Virus record (IMG/VR): IMGVR_UViG_3300024999_000067
Span: 1 to 64,000 of that record
Length of the DNA: 64,000 nucleotides
Strand: one strand, 5' to 3'
DNA from: a virus
This document shows, one piece after another, positions 15,284 through 23,136 of the stretch; within the stretch, counting starts at the first letter, position 1; each line of letters opens with the position of its first letter. Under the pieces are notes generated by a model. That model was given only the letters and a program-made list of their open reading frames with translations, did not search any database and was not told the DNA's origin. The position numbers were made by a program, and so were the translations under genes.

Positions 15284-16794
15284 TGGGACTGGTACGAGTA
15301 GAGGAAGTGGATAATGTTACAGAGGAATTGATAGTGGCTGGAATGATATCCAGTAACTCCTATCTTTCCTACGTTGCAGAGAGGTTACAGTTACGGTACT
15401 TCCGAAGTGAACAGTGTAAATTTATTGCAAAATTAATATTGGAGTTTTTCAACAATCATAAACGGTCTCCCGGTGCCAGTATGCGGGAGCTTTATGAATC
15501 GGCTGTTGATGATCTACCAGAAGACGATGCCTTTATTGTTGGTAGATTGCTGAAGAACATAGCAAAGAAATATGGTGACAGGGAAATATCTTTCGAGGTA
15601 TTGAAGGATACTACTGATGGTTATTTTGAGATTAGAGCGGTAGAAACCTTAGTGGATAAGATATCAGGGTTGACTGCTCGTGGTAAAACGGAAGAAGCTT
15701 TAAAAGAGATTGATGATTGGTACAAAGATCCAAAACGGCATATAATTTCTTCGATCAGTCCATTTGATACGTCTATGGCTGAAGCAGTGATGACTGCCGA
15801 CAGATTGCTGTATAGATTCAAGAACGATCTGGACTCAGTGCTTCCACCACAAATGTCAAACAAACTGTATACATTTCTTGGTGGAACAAAATCAGGAAAG
15901 TCTCAGTGGTTAGCTTACCTTGCTGTATGCTTTGCAGAAGCAGGTTTGAAAGTGGCTATATGGCAGTTTGAGTTGACAGAAACAGAATATATTGGCAGGT
16001 TAATTTCTGGTATATCTGGTAAGGAAATAGATCCAAGACATGACAGTGATACCAAAGATGTAGAATTATCCGTATTCGATTGTGAGCATAACAGGGACAG
16101 AAGTTGTGCAATGGAAGACTGTCCAGATAATGATGACTTTGAAAACTTTGAAAAGTATGTGCCAGAAGCATGGGCCCCATGCTGTTTCTGTAAAGGGCAT
16201 CCAGAATTTAGTCCTGTAGTATGGAAAATGGAAGCAAAGATCGGTGTAATTAATTCCATCAACTCCTTGAAGAAGGAACAGATTACATGGCTCAGACAAT
16301 TCGGTGACAACATCAAAATGTTTCCTGGTGGATCTGGTCATGTAACTTCAGAAGATGTAAAGAACCAACTGTTACGGTTACGGTTATCAGAAGGATTTAT
16401 TCCAGATGTGATAATAATTGATCAAGCGGACAATATTGCTGCAAGTTCCCGGTATAATGAGAAGAGGCATGAGATAGGCAGTGTATGGTTGGAATTAGCC
16501 ACTCTTGCAAAGCAGGGATACCTTGTTTGGACTGCTAGTCAGACGAACAGGGGTGGCTGGGGTAAGGAATGGATAGAGACTTCCGATGTAGGGGAAGATG
16601 CAAGTAAGTTTATGGTATGTTCTGGTGTCGTCACTATTAACCAGTATAAAGGTGGGGACTTTGACGAGTACGAATGGAATACCCAAAGGTTAAGGGCTTT
16701 TTACTTTCGTAATGCAAAGATACCTGGACGTGATGTCCGAGTGCTGAACGACTTCTCTCGGTACATTGCCTGTCTTGATTGCTGTAAAATGTAA
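15283..16794 (+). CDS. DnaB/gp41-type replicative helicase
   Basis: A 503-aa helicase. Walker A is GGTKSGKSQW near residues 200-208 and Walker B is VIIIDQADN near 378-386. A short N-terminal helical domain precedes the RecA-type core. An unusual Cys-rich insertion of about 60 residues sits inside the core (CEHNRDRSCAMEDCP then CCFC), a likely metal site not present in DnaB or T4 gp41. It should unwind duplex DNA at the fork and work with the primase at 9144. Confidence 0.85.
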   Translation: MGLVRVEEVDNVTEELIVAGMISSNSYLSYVAERLQLRYFRSEQCKFIAKLILEFFNNHKRSPGASMRELYESAVDDLPEDDAFIVGRLLKNIAKKYGDREISFEVLKDTTDGYFEIRAVETLVDKISGLTARGKTEEALKEIDDWYKDPKRHIISSISPFDTSMAEAVMTADRLLYRFKNDLDSVLPPQMSNKLYTFLGGTKSGKSQWLAYLAVCFAEAGLKVAIWQFELTETEYIGRLISGISGKEIDPRHDSDTKDVELSVFDCEHNRDRSCAMEDCPDNDDFENFEKYVPEAWAPCCFCKGHPEFSPVVWKMEAKIGVINSINSLKKEQITWLRQFGDNIKMFPGGSGHVTSEDVKNQLLRLRLSEGFIPDVIIIDQADNIAASSRYNEKRHEIGSVWLELATLAKQGYLVWTASQTNRGGWGKEWIETSDVGEDASKFMVCSGVVTINQYKGGDFDEYEWNTQRLRAFYFRNAKIPGRDVRVLNDFSRYIACLDCCKM

Positions 16795-16832
16795 AATGAA
16801 CGGCAATAGTTGGGATAGTTGAATAAATTTTA

Positions 16833-16861
16833 TTGACAATAGGTAAACGTATTAGTAAACT
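16833..16861 (+). promoter_or_regulatory. Strong sigma70-like promoter ahead of the deazaguanine cluster
   Basis: A consensus TTGACA (16833-16838), exactly 17 bases, then TAAACT (16856-16861). The -10 and following bases (GTAAACTTAT) are identical to those of the promoter-like site at 32539. It lies in the 107-base gap between the helicase and the modification genes. Confidence 0.65.
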
Positions 16862-16901
16862 TATAGGTAAGAGTAGTTCAATCCAATTACAGGAGGGGTT
16901 T

Positions 16902-17105
16902 ATGGCAGGGTTACGGAATACATTTAATTGGTACTTAATAGGAATGCTACTGGTATCCCTATTTCTAGCTGGATGTTGGGCACAGAACCTGCACAAATTT
17001 AGCCAATGCGATTTTGAATCAAGTTATAAGGCAGAGATACTGTACGGTATGGGATTATTTACTCCCACCTTTGTTGTATCTGCTTTTATGGATTTTGGTA
17101 AATAA
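16902..17105 (+). CDS. Two-span membrane protein
   Basis: A 67-aa protein starting MAGLRNTFNWYLIGM. AGGAGGGGTTT before ATG 16902 sets the start. One hydrophobic segment covers residues 10-28 and ends in a Cys (LFLAGCW, lipobox-like); a second, weaker one lies near the C-terminus. It is the first gene after the strong promoter. Function unknown. Confidence 0.65.
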   Translation: MAGLRNTFNWYLIGMLLVSLFLAGCWAQNLHKFSQCDFESSYKAEILYGMGLFTPTFVVSAFMDFGK

Positions 17106-17119
17106 AATTCGGAGGAATG

Positions 17120-17530
17120 ATGTACACAATACGAAAAGTGTTTAAGTTGGAAGGAGCCCACATACTGTCACGGTCATTCTCTAAAGAGTGCCAAAGAATC
17201 CACGGCCACAGCTATCGTGTGGAAATATTTATTTCTACTGAAGAGTTGAATGCTGACGGTATGGTAGTTGATTTCAAGTTGATGAAAAATAACATTGGTT
17301 ACATGATAGACTGTTGGGATCATAGATGTTTGGTATCAAGTGATTCATATAAAGGCATTGAGTTACTGGGAACATTCCATGACTCCTTTGTTGTTGTTCC
17401 GTTTAACCCTACTGCCGAGAATATGTGCAAAGATATTTACGATCGGGTAAAAGAATGTGTTCCCAATGGTTTCACTTTAAAAGTAAGAATACATGAAACG
17501 GATACTGGCTATGCAGAATACTATGAATGA
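17120..17530 (+). CDS. queD: 6-carboxy-5,6,7,8-tetrahydropterin synthase (QueD)
   Basis: A 136-aa PTPS-fold protein, normal for QueD. It should convert dihydroneopterin triphosphate, the FolE product, to 6-carboxytetrahydropterin, step 2 of preQ0 synthesis. Zinc ligands are visible as GAHIL and RIHGHSY. C..RIHGHSY provides the catalytic Cys, WDHRCL the second His, and the C-terminal ETDTGYAEY the substrate-binding Glu. GGAGG is four to five bases upstream; ATG 17117 or 17120 are both possible. The first of the deazaguanine enzymes. Confidence 0.9.
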   Translation: MYTIRKVFKLEGAHILSRSFSKECQRIHGHSYRVEIFISTEELNADGMVVDFKLMKNNIGYMIDCWDHRCLVSSDSYKGIELLGTFHDSFVVVPFNPTAENMCKDIYDRVKECVPNGFTLKVRIHETDTGYAEYYE

Positions 17531-17639
17531 GTTAAATATAAACTATGGTATTAACCGTAAAGAGAAGAAAGGGGTTATCCACAGAAACGGTAAAATGGTA
17601 ATAGAGGGGGATTGGGAGAAGATGAAACCCACAAAATGA
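17523..17639 (+). CDS. 38-aa basic hypothetical protein
   Basis: Starts at ATG 17523, overlapping the QueD stop, and reads MNELNINYGINRKEKKG to TGA 17637-17639. Strongly basic, no Cys, no membrane segment. Its stop overlaps another small ORF (ATGA), forming a coupled chain toward QueE. Confidence 0.45.
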   Translation: MNELNINYGINRKEKKGVIHRNGKMVIEGDWEKMKPTK

Positions 17640-17722
17640 TACGGGCTAAGATTTCACAAGATCACCCAGGATGGAACATTTCAGGGTATTGCCTACCTAG
17701 TGGTGATGAAAATGGCAAATGA
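17636..17722 (+). CDS. Possible 28-aa coupled ORF
   Basis: ATGA overlap at 17636-17639 opens a 28-codon frame (MIRAKISQDHPGWNISG...) that runs 17 bases into the start of QueE. Translational coupling is the only evidence. It may simply hand ribosomes to queE, which lacks a good ribosome binding site. Confidence 0.35.
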   Translation: MIRAKISQDHPGWNISGYCLPSGDENGK

Positions 17723-18554
17723 AAAAATAGGACACCACGCTACTTACTGGGATGGTAAAAGTATGGTAGATTCTTGGGGAAATACATGGCAAGCATTTAT
17801 TCCAGAAATTAAACCATATCCTTATTTTATAAGCGAAGGAGATATTACGGCACCGTGGAAGTTGGCAAATTCATGGATATTAAAGAAAGACATTAAATTT
17901 AACCAGAGGGATATTATGCCAATCCTGTTAAGGGAAGTACAATACACATTTAGTGGTGAAGTGGGCCACATAGTCCAAGGTTCTCCGGTGCTTTTAATAC
18001 GTATCCAAGGTTGCAATCTCCCATGTCCTTGGTGCGATGCTAAAGGTACACAAGACTTTGAACATGGTTTATCTGTAGACCACCGAGTACTGGCAGAGTT
18101 GATGTATAACTCAGCATTTCCTATTCTGCTTACTGGTGGTGAGCCACTGTTACATTCCCAAGCTATTTTAAAAGCATTTGAATTACTTGCCACAAAATAT
18201 AACGTAAACAGAGTAGTGCAGATTGAAACAAACGGATCAATAGCCATAGATCCAGATTTATTTGAATATGCCACATTTGTTGTCGATTACAAGTTCAAGT
18301 ATGAAGACCAGATGAGGAAAGATAATTGGGATATTCTAACCAATAAAGATTTCATCAAGATATTGGTTACCGACCAAGATGACGTAAACGAATTAGAACA
18401 GTTTATTGCCGAGTTTTCAACAAGCTGTAAAGCACGACTGGCAGTATCCTGTACAGATAACCAACTTTATAAGGAAGTCTGTGATTTGGTACTTGACAAC
18501 AAATGGCCCATTATTGTAAACGTACAGATACATAAACTTTTAGGAATAGCATAG
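17706..18554 (+). CDS. queE: 7-carboxy-7-deazaguanine synthase (QueE), with N-terminal extension
   Basis: A radical SAM enzyme that ring-contracts 6-carboxytetrahydropterin to 7-carboxy-7-deazaguanine. The cluster motif is CNLPCPWCDAKGT (Cx3Cx2C). LLTGGEPLL and IETNGS are the GGE and substrate-strand motifs of QueE. The QueE core begins near MPILLREVQYTFSGE (ATG 17916, preceded by AGAGGGATATT). The upstream in-frame 70 residues (WDGKSMVDSWGNTW...) look protein-like but are not part of standard QueE. Either the gene starts at 17916 with a separate ORF before it, or QueE carries an extra N-terminal domain. Confidence 0.9.
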   Translation: MKMANEKIGHHATYWDGKSMVDSWGNTWQAFIPEIKPYPYFISEGDITAPWKLANSWILKKDIKFNQRDIMPILLREVQYTFSGEVGHIVQGSPVLLIRIQGCNLPCPWCDAKGTQDFEHGLSVDHRVLAELMYNSAFPILLTGGEPLLHSQAILKAFELLATKYNVNRVVQIETNGSIAIDPDLFEYATFVVDYKFKYEDQMRKDNWDILTNKDFIKILVTDQDDVNELEQFIAEFSTSCKARLAVSCTDNQLYKEVCDLVLDNKWPIIVNVQIHKLLGIA

Positions 18555-18567
18555 GAGGTGGTTCCCG

Positions 18568-18711
18568 TTGTCTGAAACTAAAACATTGAAGTGTAAAAAA
18601 TGTGGTTGGAAATGGATTCCCAGAAAGGCAGATGTAAGGCAATGCCCTCATTGTAAAACAGCGTACTGGAATGTGGACAAGAAAGAAGTACAACCAAAAA
18701 AGGAGAAGTAA
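18568..18711 (+). CDS. 47-aa zinc-ribbon protein (TTG start)
   Basis: AGGAGGTG followed by eight bases and TTG 18568 opens MSETKTLKCKKCGWKW..., with CKKC at residues 9-12 and CPHC at 26-29, a classic minimal zinc ribbon. It ends at TAA 18709-18711, just before the ribosome binding site of the next gene. Its place in the deazaguanine cluster may be fortuitous. Confidence 0.7.
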   Translation: MSETKTLKCKKCGWKWIPRKADVRQCPHCKTAYWNVDKKEVQPKKEK

Positions 18712-18712
18712 A

Positions 18713-19327
18713 ATGGGTGAAGTTAACGAGGTAAAGAAAGTCAATGCCGCCAATCTGAAGAAAGCAGTCAAAGAGTTGAACGACCTGGCAGTAGAAGGGG
18801 TTGCCAAAATCAGGACAGTTGGAATCAATGTCAATGATATGGCTCTCCAGTTTATCAAAGCCTGTAATGCCGTGAATGACATTGATGAGAAACTTCTCAC
18901 TGATTCAATGGTGGAAGTATATAATTCCCTGCCTGCCCCGGAAGAGTTGGCCGTAGCTCAGAAGGCACCGAAGGAGAAGAAAGCCAAGGAGCCCAAAGAG
19001 AAGAAGGTAAAAGCACCGAAAGAGCCCAAGGAAAAGAGAGAGCGTAAGGGACCGCATGATGGTGCAGCCCGCAGCCGGTACAATCATCTTCAGGGGGCTA
19101 AATCTGGTAAGCTTGATGACATGCTCTTTGCAGGTGGTACGATGGAAGAGATTATGGCTGGATGTGATGTTCCTATGATCCGTGTAAAAGGGCATAGTGC
19201 CCATCTTGTTAAAGACCTTGGTCTTACTCTGGTTATTACCGAGAACAAGGAAGACCCGATGAAGACCAAGTACAAGGTGAAGGAAGAGAAGTGGGTGCCT
19301 CCCGCTGCTGAAGCCGCAAAAGAGTAG
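18713..19327 (+). CDS. Putative nucleoid-type DNA-binding protein (paralogue of 3093-3758)
   Basis: A 204-aa protein. A helical N-terminal 75 residues lead to a very basic linker of repeated PKE-KK and PKEPKEK units (about residues 80-115). The C-terminal winged-helix-like domain then shows YNHLQGAKSGKLDD, GGTMEEI, HSAHLVKDLG and LVITE. The linker resembles histone H1 tails. AAGGAG sets the start. It is followed directly by a strong terminator hairpin, so it ends this transcription unit. Abundant DNA packaging or regulation is my inference. Confidence 0.6.
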   Translation: MGEVNEVKKVNAANLKKAVKELNDLAVEGVAKIRTVGINVNDMALQFIKACNAVNDIDEKLLTDSMVEVYNSLPAPEELAVAQKAPKEKKAKEPKEKKVKAPKEPKEKRERKGPHDGAARSRYNHLQGAKSGKLDDMLFAGGTMEEIMAGCDVPMIRVKGHSAHLVKDLGLTLVITENKEDPMKTKYKVKEEKWVPPAAEAAKE

Positions 19328-19349
19328 CAGTAAATGAAGTCAGTCTGAT

Positions 19350-19386
19350 ACAATGGAACCGGTACATTAGTTACCGGTTCCATTGT
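19350..19386 (+). terminator. 15-bp perfect terminator-like hairpin
   Basis: ACAATGGAACCGGTA (19350-19364), loop CATTAGT, and TACCGGTTCCATTGT (19372-19386), followed by TTAAACTTT. The T-rich tail is modest. It lies in the 83-base gap between the DNA-binding protein and folE. The ACCGGTA core is shared with the hairpin at 11794-11848. Confidence 0.75.
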
Positions 19387-19410
19387 TTAAACTTTACCAA
19401 AGGTAACCAG

Positions 19411-19986
19411 ATGCCTGATCATTCCAGACTTAAAATGTCCGCAGCTAATATAATCGAAGCTGTTGGTGAAGATTTAGATGATCCAAATTTTAAAGAAACC
19501 CCTAACCGATTTGCAAAAGCTTTCTCATTTCTGTTCAAAAATCCCAAAGTTATTGAACTAGAAGTGGCTGAAGTAATGAAGACCAGTTTCCCTACTCAGT
19601 ATGATGGTTTAATATTCTGTGATGGTTTAGAGTTCACTTCCTTCTGCCCGCATCATCTTTTACCTATCAAGTATGAAGTTATTATTGGTTACATTCCTTC
19701 AGAGGGAATGGTAATTGGTGCTTCTAAACTGGCAAGGGTTGTTGAACTGTACTGTAAACGGGCAATGTTGCAGGAGGAATTGACCAGAACCATTGCTGAT
19801 ACGATTGAGAAATATATTAAACCTGCTGGTGTAGCTATCCTGATTATTGGGTATCATGATTGTATGAGGATACGTGGTATCCAGCAGAGAAATGCCAGAT
19901 TCAAAACTTCTGAAATGCGTGGTGCATTTAAAACCAATACTGAAACAAGGGAAGAGTTTTTCCATCTTATGGCTAAAGGAGTTTGA
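19411..19986 (+). CDS. folE: GTP cyclohydrolase I (FolE)
   Basis: A 191-aa GCH-I. It converts GTP to dihydroneopterin triphosphate, step 1 of preQ0 synthesis. ETPNRFAKA, FCPHHLLP (usually CEHH; here the second residue is Pro) and HDCMRIRGI give the zinc Cys/His/Cys ligands and the catalytic His. Length matches the bacterial enzyme. No clear AAGGAG lies ahead of ATG 19411 (AAAGGTAACCAG is close). Presence with QueD, QueE and QueC in one cluster argues for a dedicated deazaguanine supply rather than folate synthesis. Confidence 0.92.
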   Translation: MPDHSRLKMSAANIIEAVGEDLDDPNFKETPNRFAKAFSFLFKNPKVIELEVAEVMKTSFPTQYDGLIFCDGLEFTSFCPHHLLPIKYEVIIGYIPSEGMVIGASKLARVVELYCKRAMLQEELTRTIADTIEKYIKPAGVAILIIGYHDCMRIRGIQQRNARFKTSEMRGAFKTNTETREEFFHLMAKGV

Positions 19987-19988
19987 CT

Positions 19989-20198
19989 ATGATTCGGGTA
20001 CCAGAAGATTCAGAGAGTATTACAGTAAGTGTTTATCTAAAAAATGGTGATTTCTTTGAAAGAAAAGACTGTACTATGGCCCCTACTGGTGAACACGAAA
20101 CATTAATAAGTTTTTGGGAAGGGGATGATATAGTTGTTTTTCCGCTGGAGCAAGTTGACCGTTTTATATATCATTTTGATACTGTAAAAGGTGATTGA
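19989..20198 (+). CDS. Small hypothetical protein
   Basis: A 69-aa protein (MIRVPEDSESITVSV...), acidic and beta-predicted. AGGAG lies ten bases before ATG 19989. Possibly a small barrel. Unrecognised. Confidence 0.6.
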   Translation: MIRVPEDSESITVSVYLKNGDFFERKDCTMAPTGEHETLISFWEGDDIVVFPLEQVDRFIYHFDTVKGD

Positions 20199-20200
20199 AT

Positions 20201-20569
20201 ATGGCAGAGGTAAAACGGAATACCCATATTGTCATAAAGAGGGATGACGTTACCGAGTTTCTTTCTGAAGAAGAAAGATCAACGCTGGACAAACTGGTGT
20301 ATGAAATAAAAGTACGGAGACTGCACAAACTAAAACCACCACATAATGAGTATATTGTCTGTAACTGGAATGAACCATATGCCCAGAAGGTTTTAGATGT
20401 TATACTGGAAGGGGAGGAATTAAAAAGTGGTACAATTTTTATTGATGTAGAAAAAGAAGCTTGGGAATCAATTAAACAAGCAGTAACTGAATCTCCTTGG
20501 ATACCTGAAGATTATTATATGAATGATTGGGTAGCCGATATTCGTTCTTTTCTTCTTAAAAAGGATTGA
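20201..20569 (+). CDS. Hypothetical protein
   Basis: A 122-aa protein (MAEVKRNTHIVIKRDDV...) located between folE and the radical SAM gene. It has no Cys-rich or nucleotide-binding motif. Helical N-terminal half. Its stop overlaps the radical SAM start, so the two are coupled and may work together. Confidence 0.6.
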   Translation: MAEVKRNTHIVIKRDDVTEFLSEEERSTLDKLVYEIKVRRLHKLKPPHNEYIVCNWNEPYAQKVLDVILEGEELKSGTIFIDVEKEAWESIKQAVTESPWIPEDYYMNDWVADIRSFLLKKD

Positions 20570-21561
20570 TGCAAATGAACTTGGTGAAAGCCGAAATACT
20601 GTTCAGCAGAAAGTGTAATCTTGGTTGTAAGCATTGCGCTATGGTGACTGGGCAAAGTAATTCTCTTACCATAGAAGAATGGAAAGCTGGCTTTGATAAT
20701 CTGAAGGAATTGGGATGTTCTTTTTCTGCATTCTATGGAGCGGAACCATTCCTTGAGTTTAATAAACTGAAAGTAGTTTTGCCCTACGCTGAATCTATTG
20801 GTATCCATACTACGGTAATTACTTCTGGTACACGTATTCCAGATTTTCATAACAAGTTGAAGGAACTGCATAAGGCAGGTGGTAAAAGTCTGTCCATGTC
20901 CTATGACATTCTGGCATACGATATGAGTTCCGCAAAGAAAAGAGATGCTGCTTTAAAATCTTTGAAGTACTGGAAAACCTTTACCGATATACGGGATGCA
21001 GCAGCTATCACCACTTTGACAGCAAGAAACTTTCACCTGTTACCCGCAATGGTTCAACAGATGAGTGATCTTGGGATATGGACTTTCTATGATCTGATTC
21101 ATGAAGATCGTGGACAGCCTGGATCGAAGTGCAAAGGTAAAGCTGGTAACTTGATGTTCAAACCTGATCAACTGGACAAACTGTTTGAAGTATTGGAACT
21201 GGTTACTGATATGAGTAAGAATGGGTTCCTTGTCCATAACTCTGATAACTTTGTGAAAATGCTTCAGTATATGTACGGTAATACATCTGGTATTTATAAC
21301 TGGTGTTGTGCCAGACATAATGAATTCCCATCATGGTTGACTATTGACTGTGACGGTACCGTTTTACCGTGTGACGATTTCCATATTACCAGAGAGTTTA
21401 AATTCCATCATAATTTGGATACTTGGTGGCCTAAATGCATACCAGTATTCAGGGAAGAGATACAGAAGAAGGAATGCCACTGTGCTTGGAACACTCATAT
21501 CGATGCCCACTTTATCAAAGCAGGGCATGGTAAACTTTCTGATTACATTCATGGGGTATGA
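20569..21561 (+). CDS. Radical SAM enzyme with SPASM-like Cys-rich C-terminus
   Basis: About 330 residues. CNLGCKHC (Cx3Cx2C) near residue 15 binds the SAM cluster; FYGAEPFLE replaces the usual GGEP strand. The C-terminal 90 residues hold CC, DCDGTVLPCDD and CHCAW, fitting an auxiliary-cluster SPASM or Twitch domain. Lying between FolE and QueC but not being QueE, it is a candidate to further modify preQ0, the modified base in DNA, or a peptide or protein. SPASM enzymes are best known for peptide modification. Start at 20569 or 20575 (AAAAAGGA upstream). Confidence 0.8.
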   Translation: MQMNLVKAEILFSRKCNLGCKHCAMVTGQSNSLTIEEWKAGFDNLKELGCSFSAFYGAEPFLEFNKLKVVLPYAESIGIHTTVITSGTRIPDFHNKLKELHKAGGKSLSMSYDILAYDMSSAKKRDAALKSLKYWKTFTDIRDAAAITTLTARNFHLLPAMVQQMSDLGIWTFYDLIHEDRGQPGSKCKGKAGNLMFKPDQLDKLFEVLELVTDMSKNGFLVHNSDNFVKMLQYMYGNTSGIYNWCCARHNEFPSWLTIDCDGTVLPCDDFHITREFKFHHNLDTWWPKCIPVFREEIQKKECHCAWNTHIDAHFIKAGHGKLSDYIHGV

Positions 21562-21562
21562 A

Positions 21563-22261
21563 ATGACTAAAGAAGTCTTATGTATTTCTGGTGGAGTTGA
21601 CTCCGTTATTGCTTGGTACTACCTGAACAAACCCACAGCAGTGTATTTCAATACTGGTGTTCCATATGCTGCAAAAGAGAAGAGAGCATTAATGAATCTG
21701 GGAATACCGTTCATTGAGGATCACTCCCTGGAGTTTCCAGAAACCAGTATCTACATTCCACATAGAAATTTGCTGTTTGCTTCAAGGGCATCACAGTACG
21801 GGGACACTGTATATATGGCAGGTCTGAAAGATGATATGGTGGAAGACAAGAATGAAATGGCCTTTGCTGTAATGTCAGATTGCCTAACTGCTATTGGCAA
21901 GAAGCCAGTACAGGTATTATCCCCTTTCTGGAATATGATGAAGGAAGATATTATTAGATGGTTTCTTGCCAATAATGGTCATGCTGAATACCTTCTGAAA
22001 TGTACCTGTTCTTGCTACTCTGCTAAAGGGATAGAGTGTTTGGCATGTGAAGCATGTTTCCGAAAGAACTGTGCTTTATTTGCTAACGGTATAAAGCGTC
22101 CATTTGAATTCAATAAACTGGTACAGTATTACACCAATAGAGCATTGGAAGGGGTTTACATTTCAGAAAGAAACGAAAGTATTCTTAATTATGTGGAGTG
22201 GTTAAATGGACAGAGGAAAACTGTACAACACACCGAGAGACAAGCAAGTTTATTTCTTTGA
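21563..22261 (+). CDS. queC: 7-cyano-7-deazaguanine synthase (QueC)
   Basis: A 232-aa PP-loop ATPase. SGGVDS near residue 9 is the pyrophosphate-binding loop. CTCSCYSAKGIECLACEAC near residue 160 gives the QueC zinc-binding cysteines. It should convert carboxy-deazaguanine and ammonia with ATP to preQ0, the last step before insertion. Length matches family. I see no fused amidotransferase (Gat) domain and no QueF in the window, so preQ0 is the predicted free base. Confidence 0.88.
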   Translation: MTKEVLCISGGVDSVIAWYYLNKPTAVYFNTGVPYAAKEKRALMNLGIPFIEDHSLEFPETSIYIPHRNLLFASRASQYGDTVYMAGLKDDMVEDKNEMAFAVMSDCLTAIGKKPVQVLSPFWNMMKEDIIRWFLANNGHAEYLLKCTCSCYSAKGIECLACEACFRKNCALFANGIKRPFEFNKLVQYYTNRALEGVYISERNESILNYVEWLNGQRKTVQHTERQASLFL

Positions 22262-22532
22262 TATTGACGGTACTATTACTGTTGAAACTGAAGGGTGGGA
22301 TTATCTTAAGAGAACCCCACGATTGGAAGTTATCGATAAGATAAATACCCTGTATGATTCTGGGGTAGTGCATGTGGTGTTTTGGACTTCACGGTTATCT
22401 ATTGACAGGAAAGCAACAGAATTCTGGATGGATGTTCATGCAGTAAAGTATCATGAATTAAAGTTTGGTAAACCATTCTTTGACTTATATATCTGTGACA
22501 AGGCAATAAACATTGAACAGTGGGAGAAGTAA
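22206..22532 (+). CDS. Small HAD-superfamily hydrolase
   Basis: A 108-aa protein. FFDIDGTIT is HAD motif I (DxDGT), WTSR near residue 60 is motif II, and the K...FFDLYICDKA segment fits motifs III/IV. It lacks a cap domain, like other very small HAD phosphatases. It overlaps the QueC end by 56 bases. A role in dephosphorylating a nucleotide is plausible, given its place in a base-modification cluster, but the substrate is unknown. Confidence 0.8.
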   Translation: MDRGKLYNTPRDKQVYFFDIDGTITVETEGWDYLKRTPRLEVIDKINTLYDSGVVHVVFWTSRLSIDRKATEFWMDVHAVKYHELKFGKPFFDLYICDKAINIEQWEK

Positions 22533-22533
22533 A

Positions 22534-23136
22534 ATGCTGGTAAATATAATTAGAAATGGAAAATGCCCAACTAAATTAAACTTTGGTTGTGGCACTAATA
22601 TTTTGCCTTGTTTTTGGAATGTGGATATTCATATTGAAAAACATTTACTAGATGTGGCTCTTGATGGTACATGGGTATCAGAAGGTTTTGTGAAATCACC
22701 GCATGATTTTCCCAGGAATCATTTTAATACAATATTAGCGGAAATGTGCTTGGAACACATTCACCAAGATTTAATTCCTAATATTTTATTTAGTTTTTAC
22801 CACTCTTTGGCAGAGGATGGGGGACTGGAAATAATTGTTCCTAATTTTTATAAATTAGCAAAGAGCTTGGTTGAATTAGAAGAAAATGATTCTGGTTTGA
22901 TTTACGTAGATGGAATGCGGAATGTTACCAATGAATTTTTGGACCCATCTATGGATGACATAGGATTTGCTAGAGGACACCAATCTATTTGGACAAAAAA
23001 GTCCGCATACAGATGGCTTCATAATGAAGGGTTTATAAATATGGGATTTACTGAAATTGATAATTGGCATGTAAAAATAACAGCAATAAAGCCCGCTAAT
23101 AACTTTTATGGTTCCCCAATAAATAGACATGAGTAG
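22534..23136 (+). CDS. Class I SAM-dependent methyltransferase
   Basis: A 200-aa protein. KLNFGCGTNILP is motif I of Rossmann methyltransferases, NVDI supplies the acidic motif II, and EMCLEHIHQD matches the typical post-motif segment. No DNA-methylase DPPY/NPPY motif, so it is unlikely to be a classical adenine or cytosine methylase. In this cluster it might methylate a modified base, a sugar or a small molecule. It is not obviously DpdM, which has a different fold. Confidence 0.75.
   Translation: MLVNIIRNGKCPTKLNFGCGTNILPCFWNVDIHIEKHLLDVALDGTWVSEGFVKSPHDFPRNHFNTILAEMCLEHIHQDLIPNILFSFYHSLAEDGGLEIIVPNFYKLAKSLVELEENDSGLIYVDGMRNVTNEFLDPSMDDIGFARGHQSIWTKKSAYRWLHNEGFINMGFTEIDNWHVKITAIKPANNFYGSPINRHE

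Noticed and set aside
22534-23136. DpdM-type deazaguanine methyltransferase
   Set aside because: The protein has a standard Rossmann motif I, while DpdM is reported to have a different fold. Kept as a generic methyltransferase.
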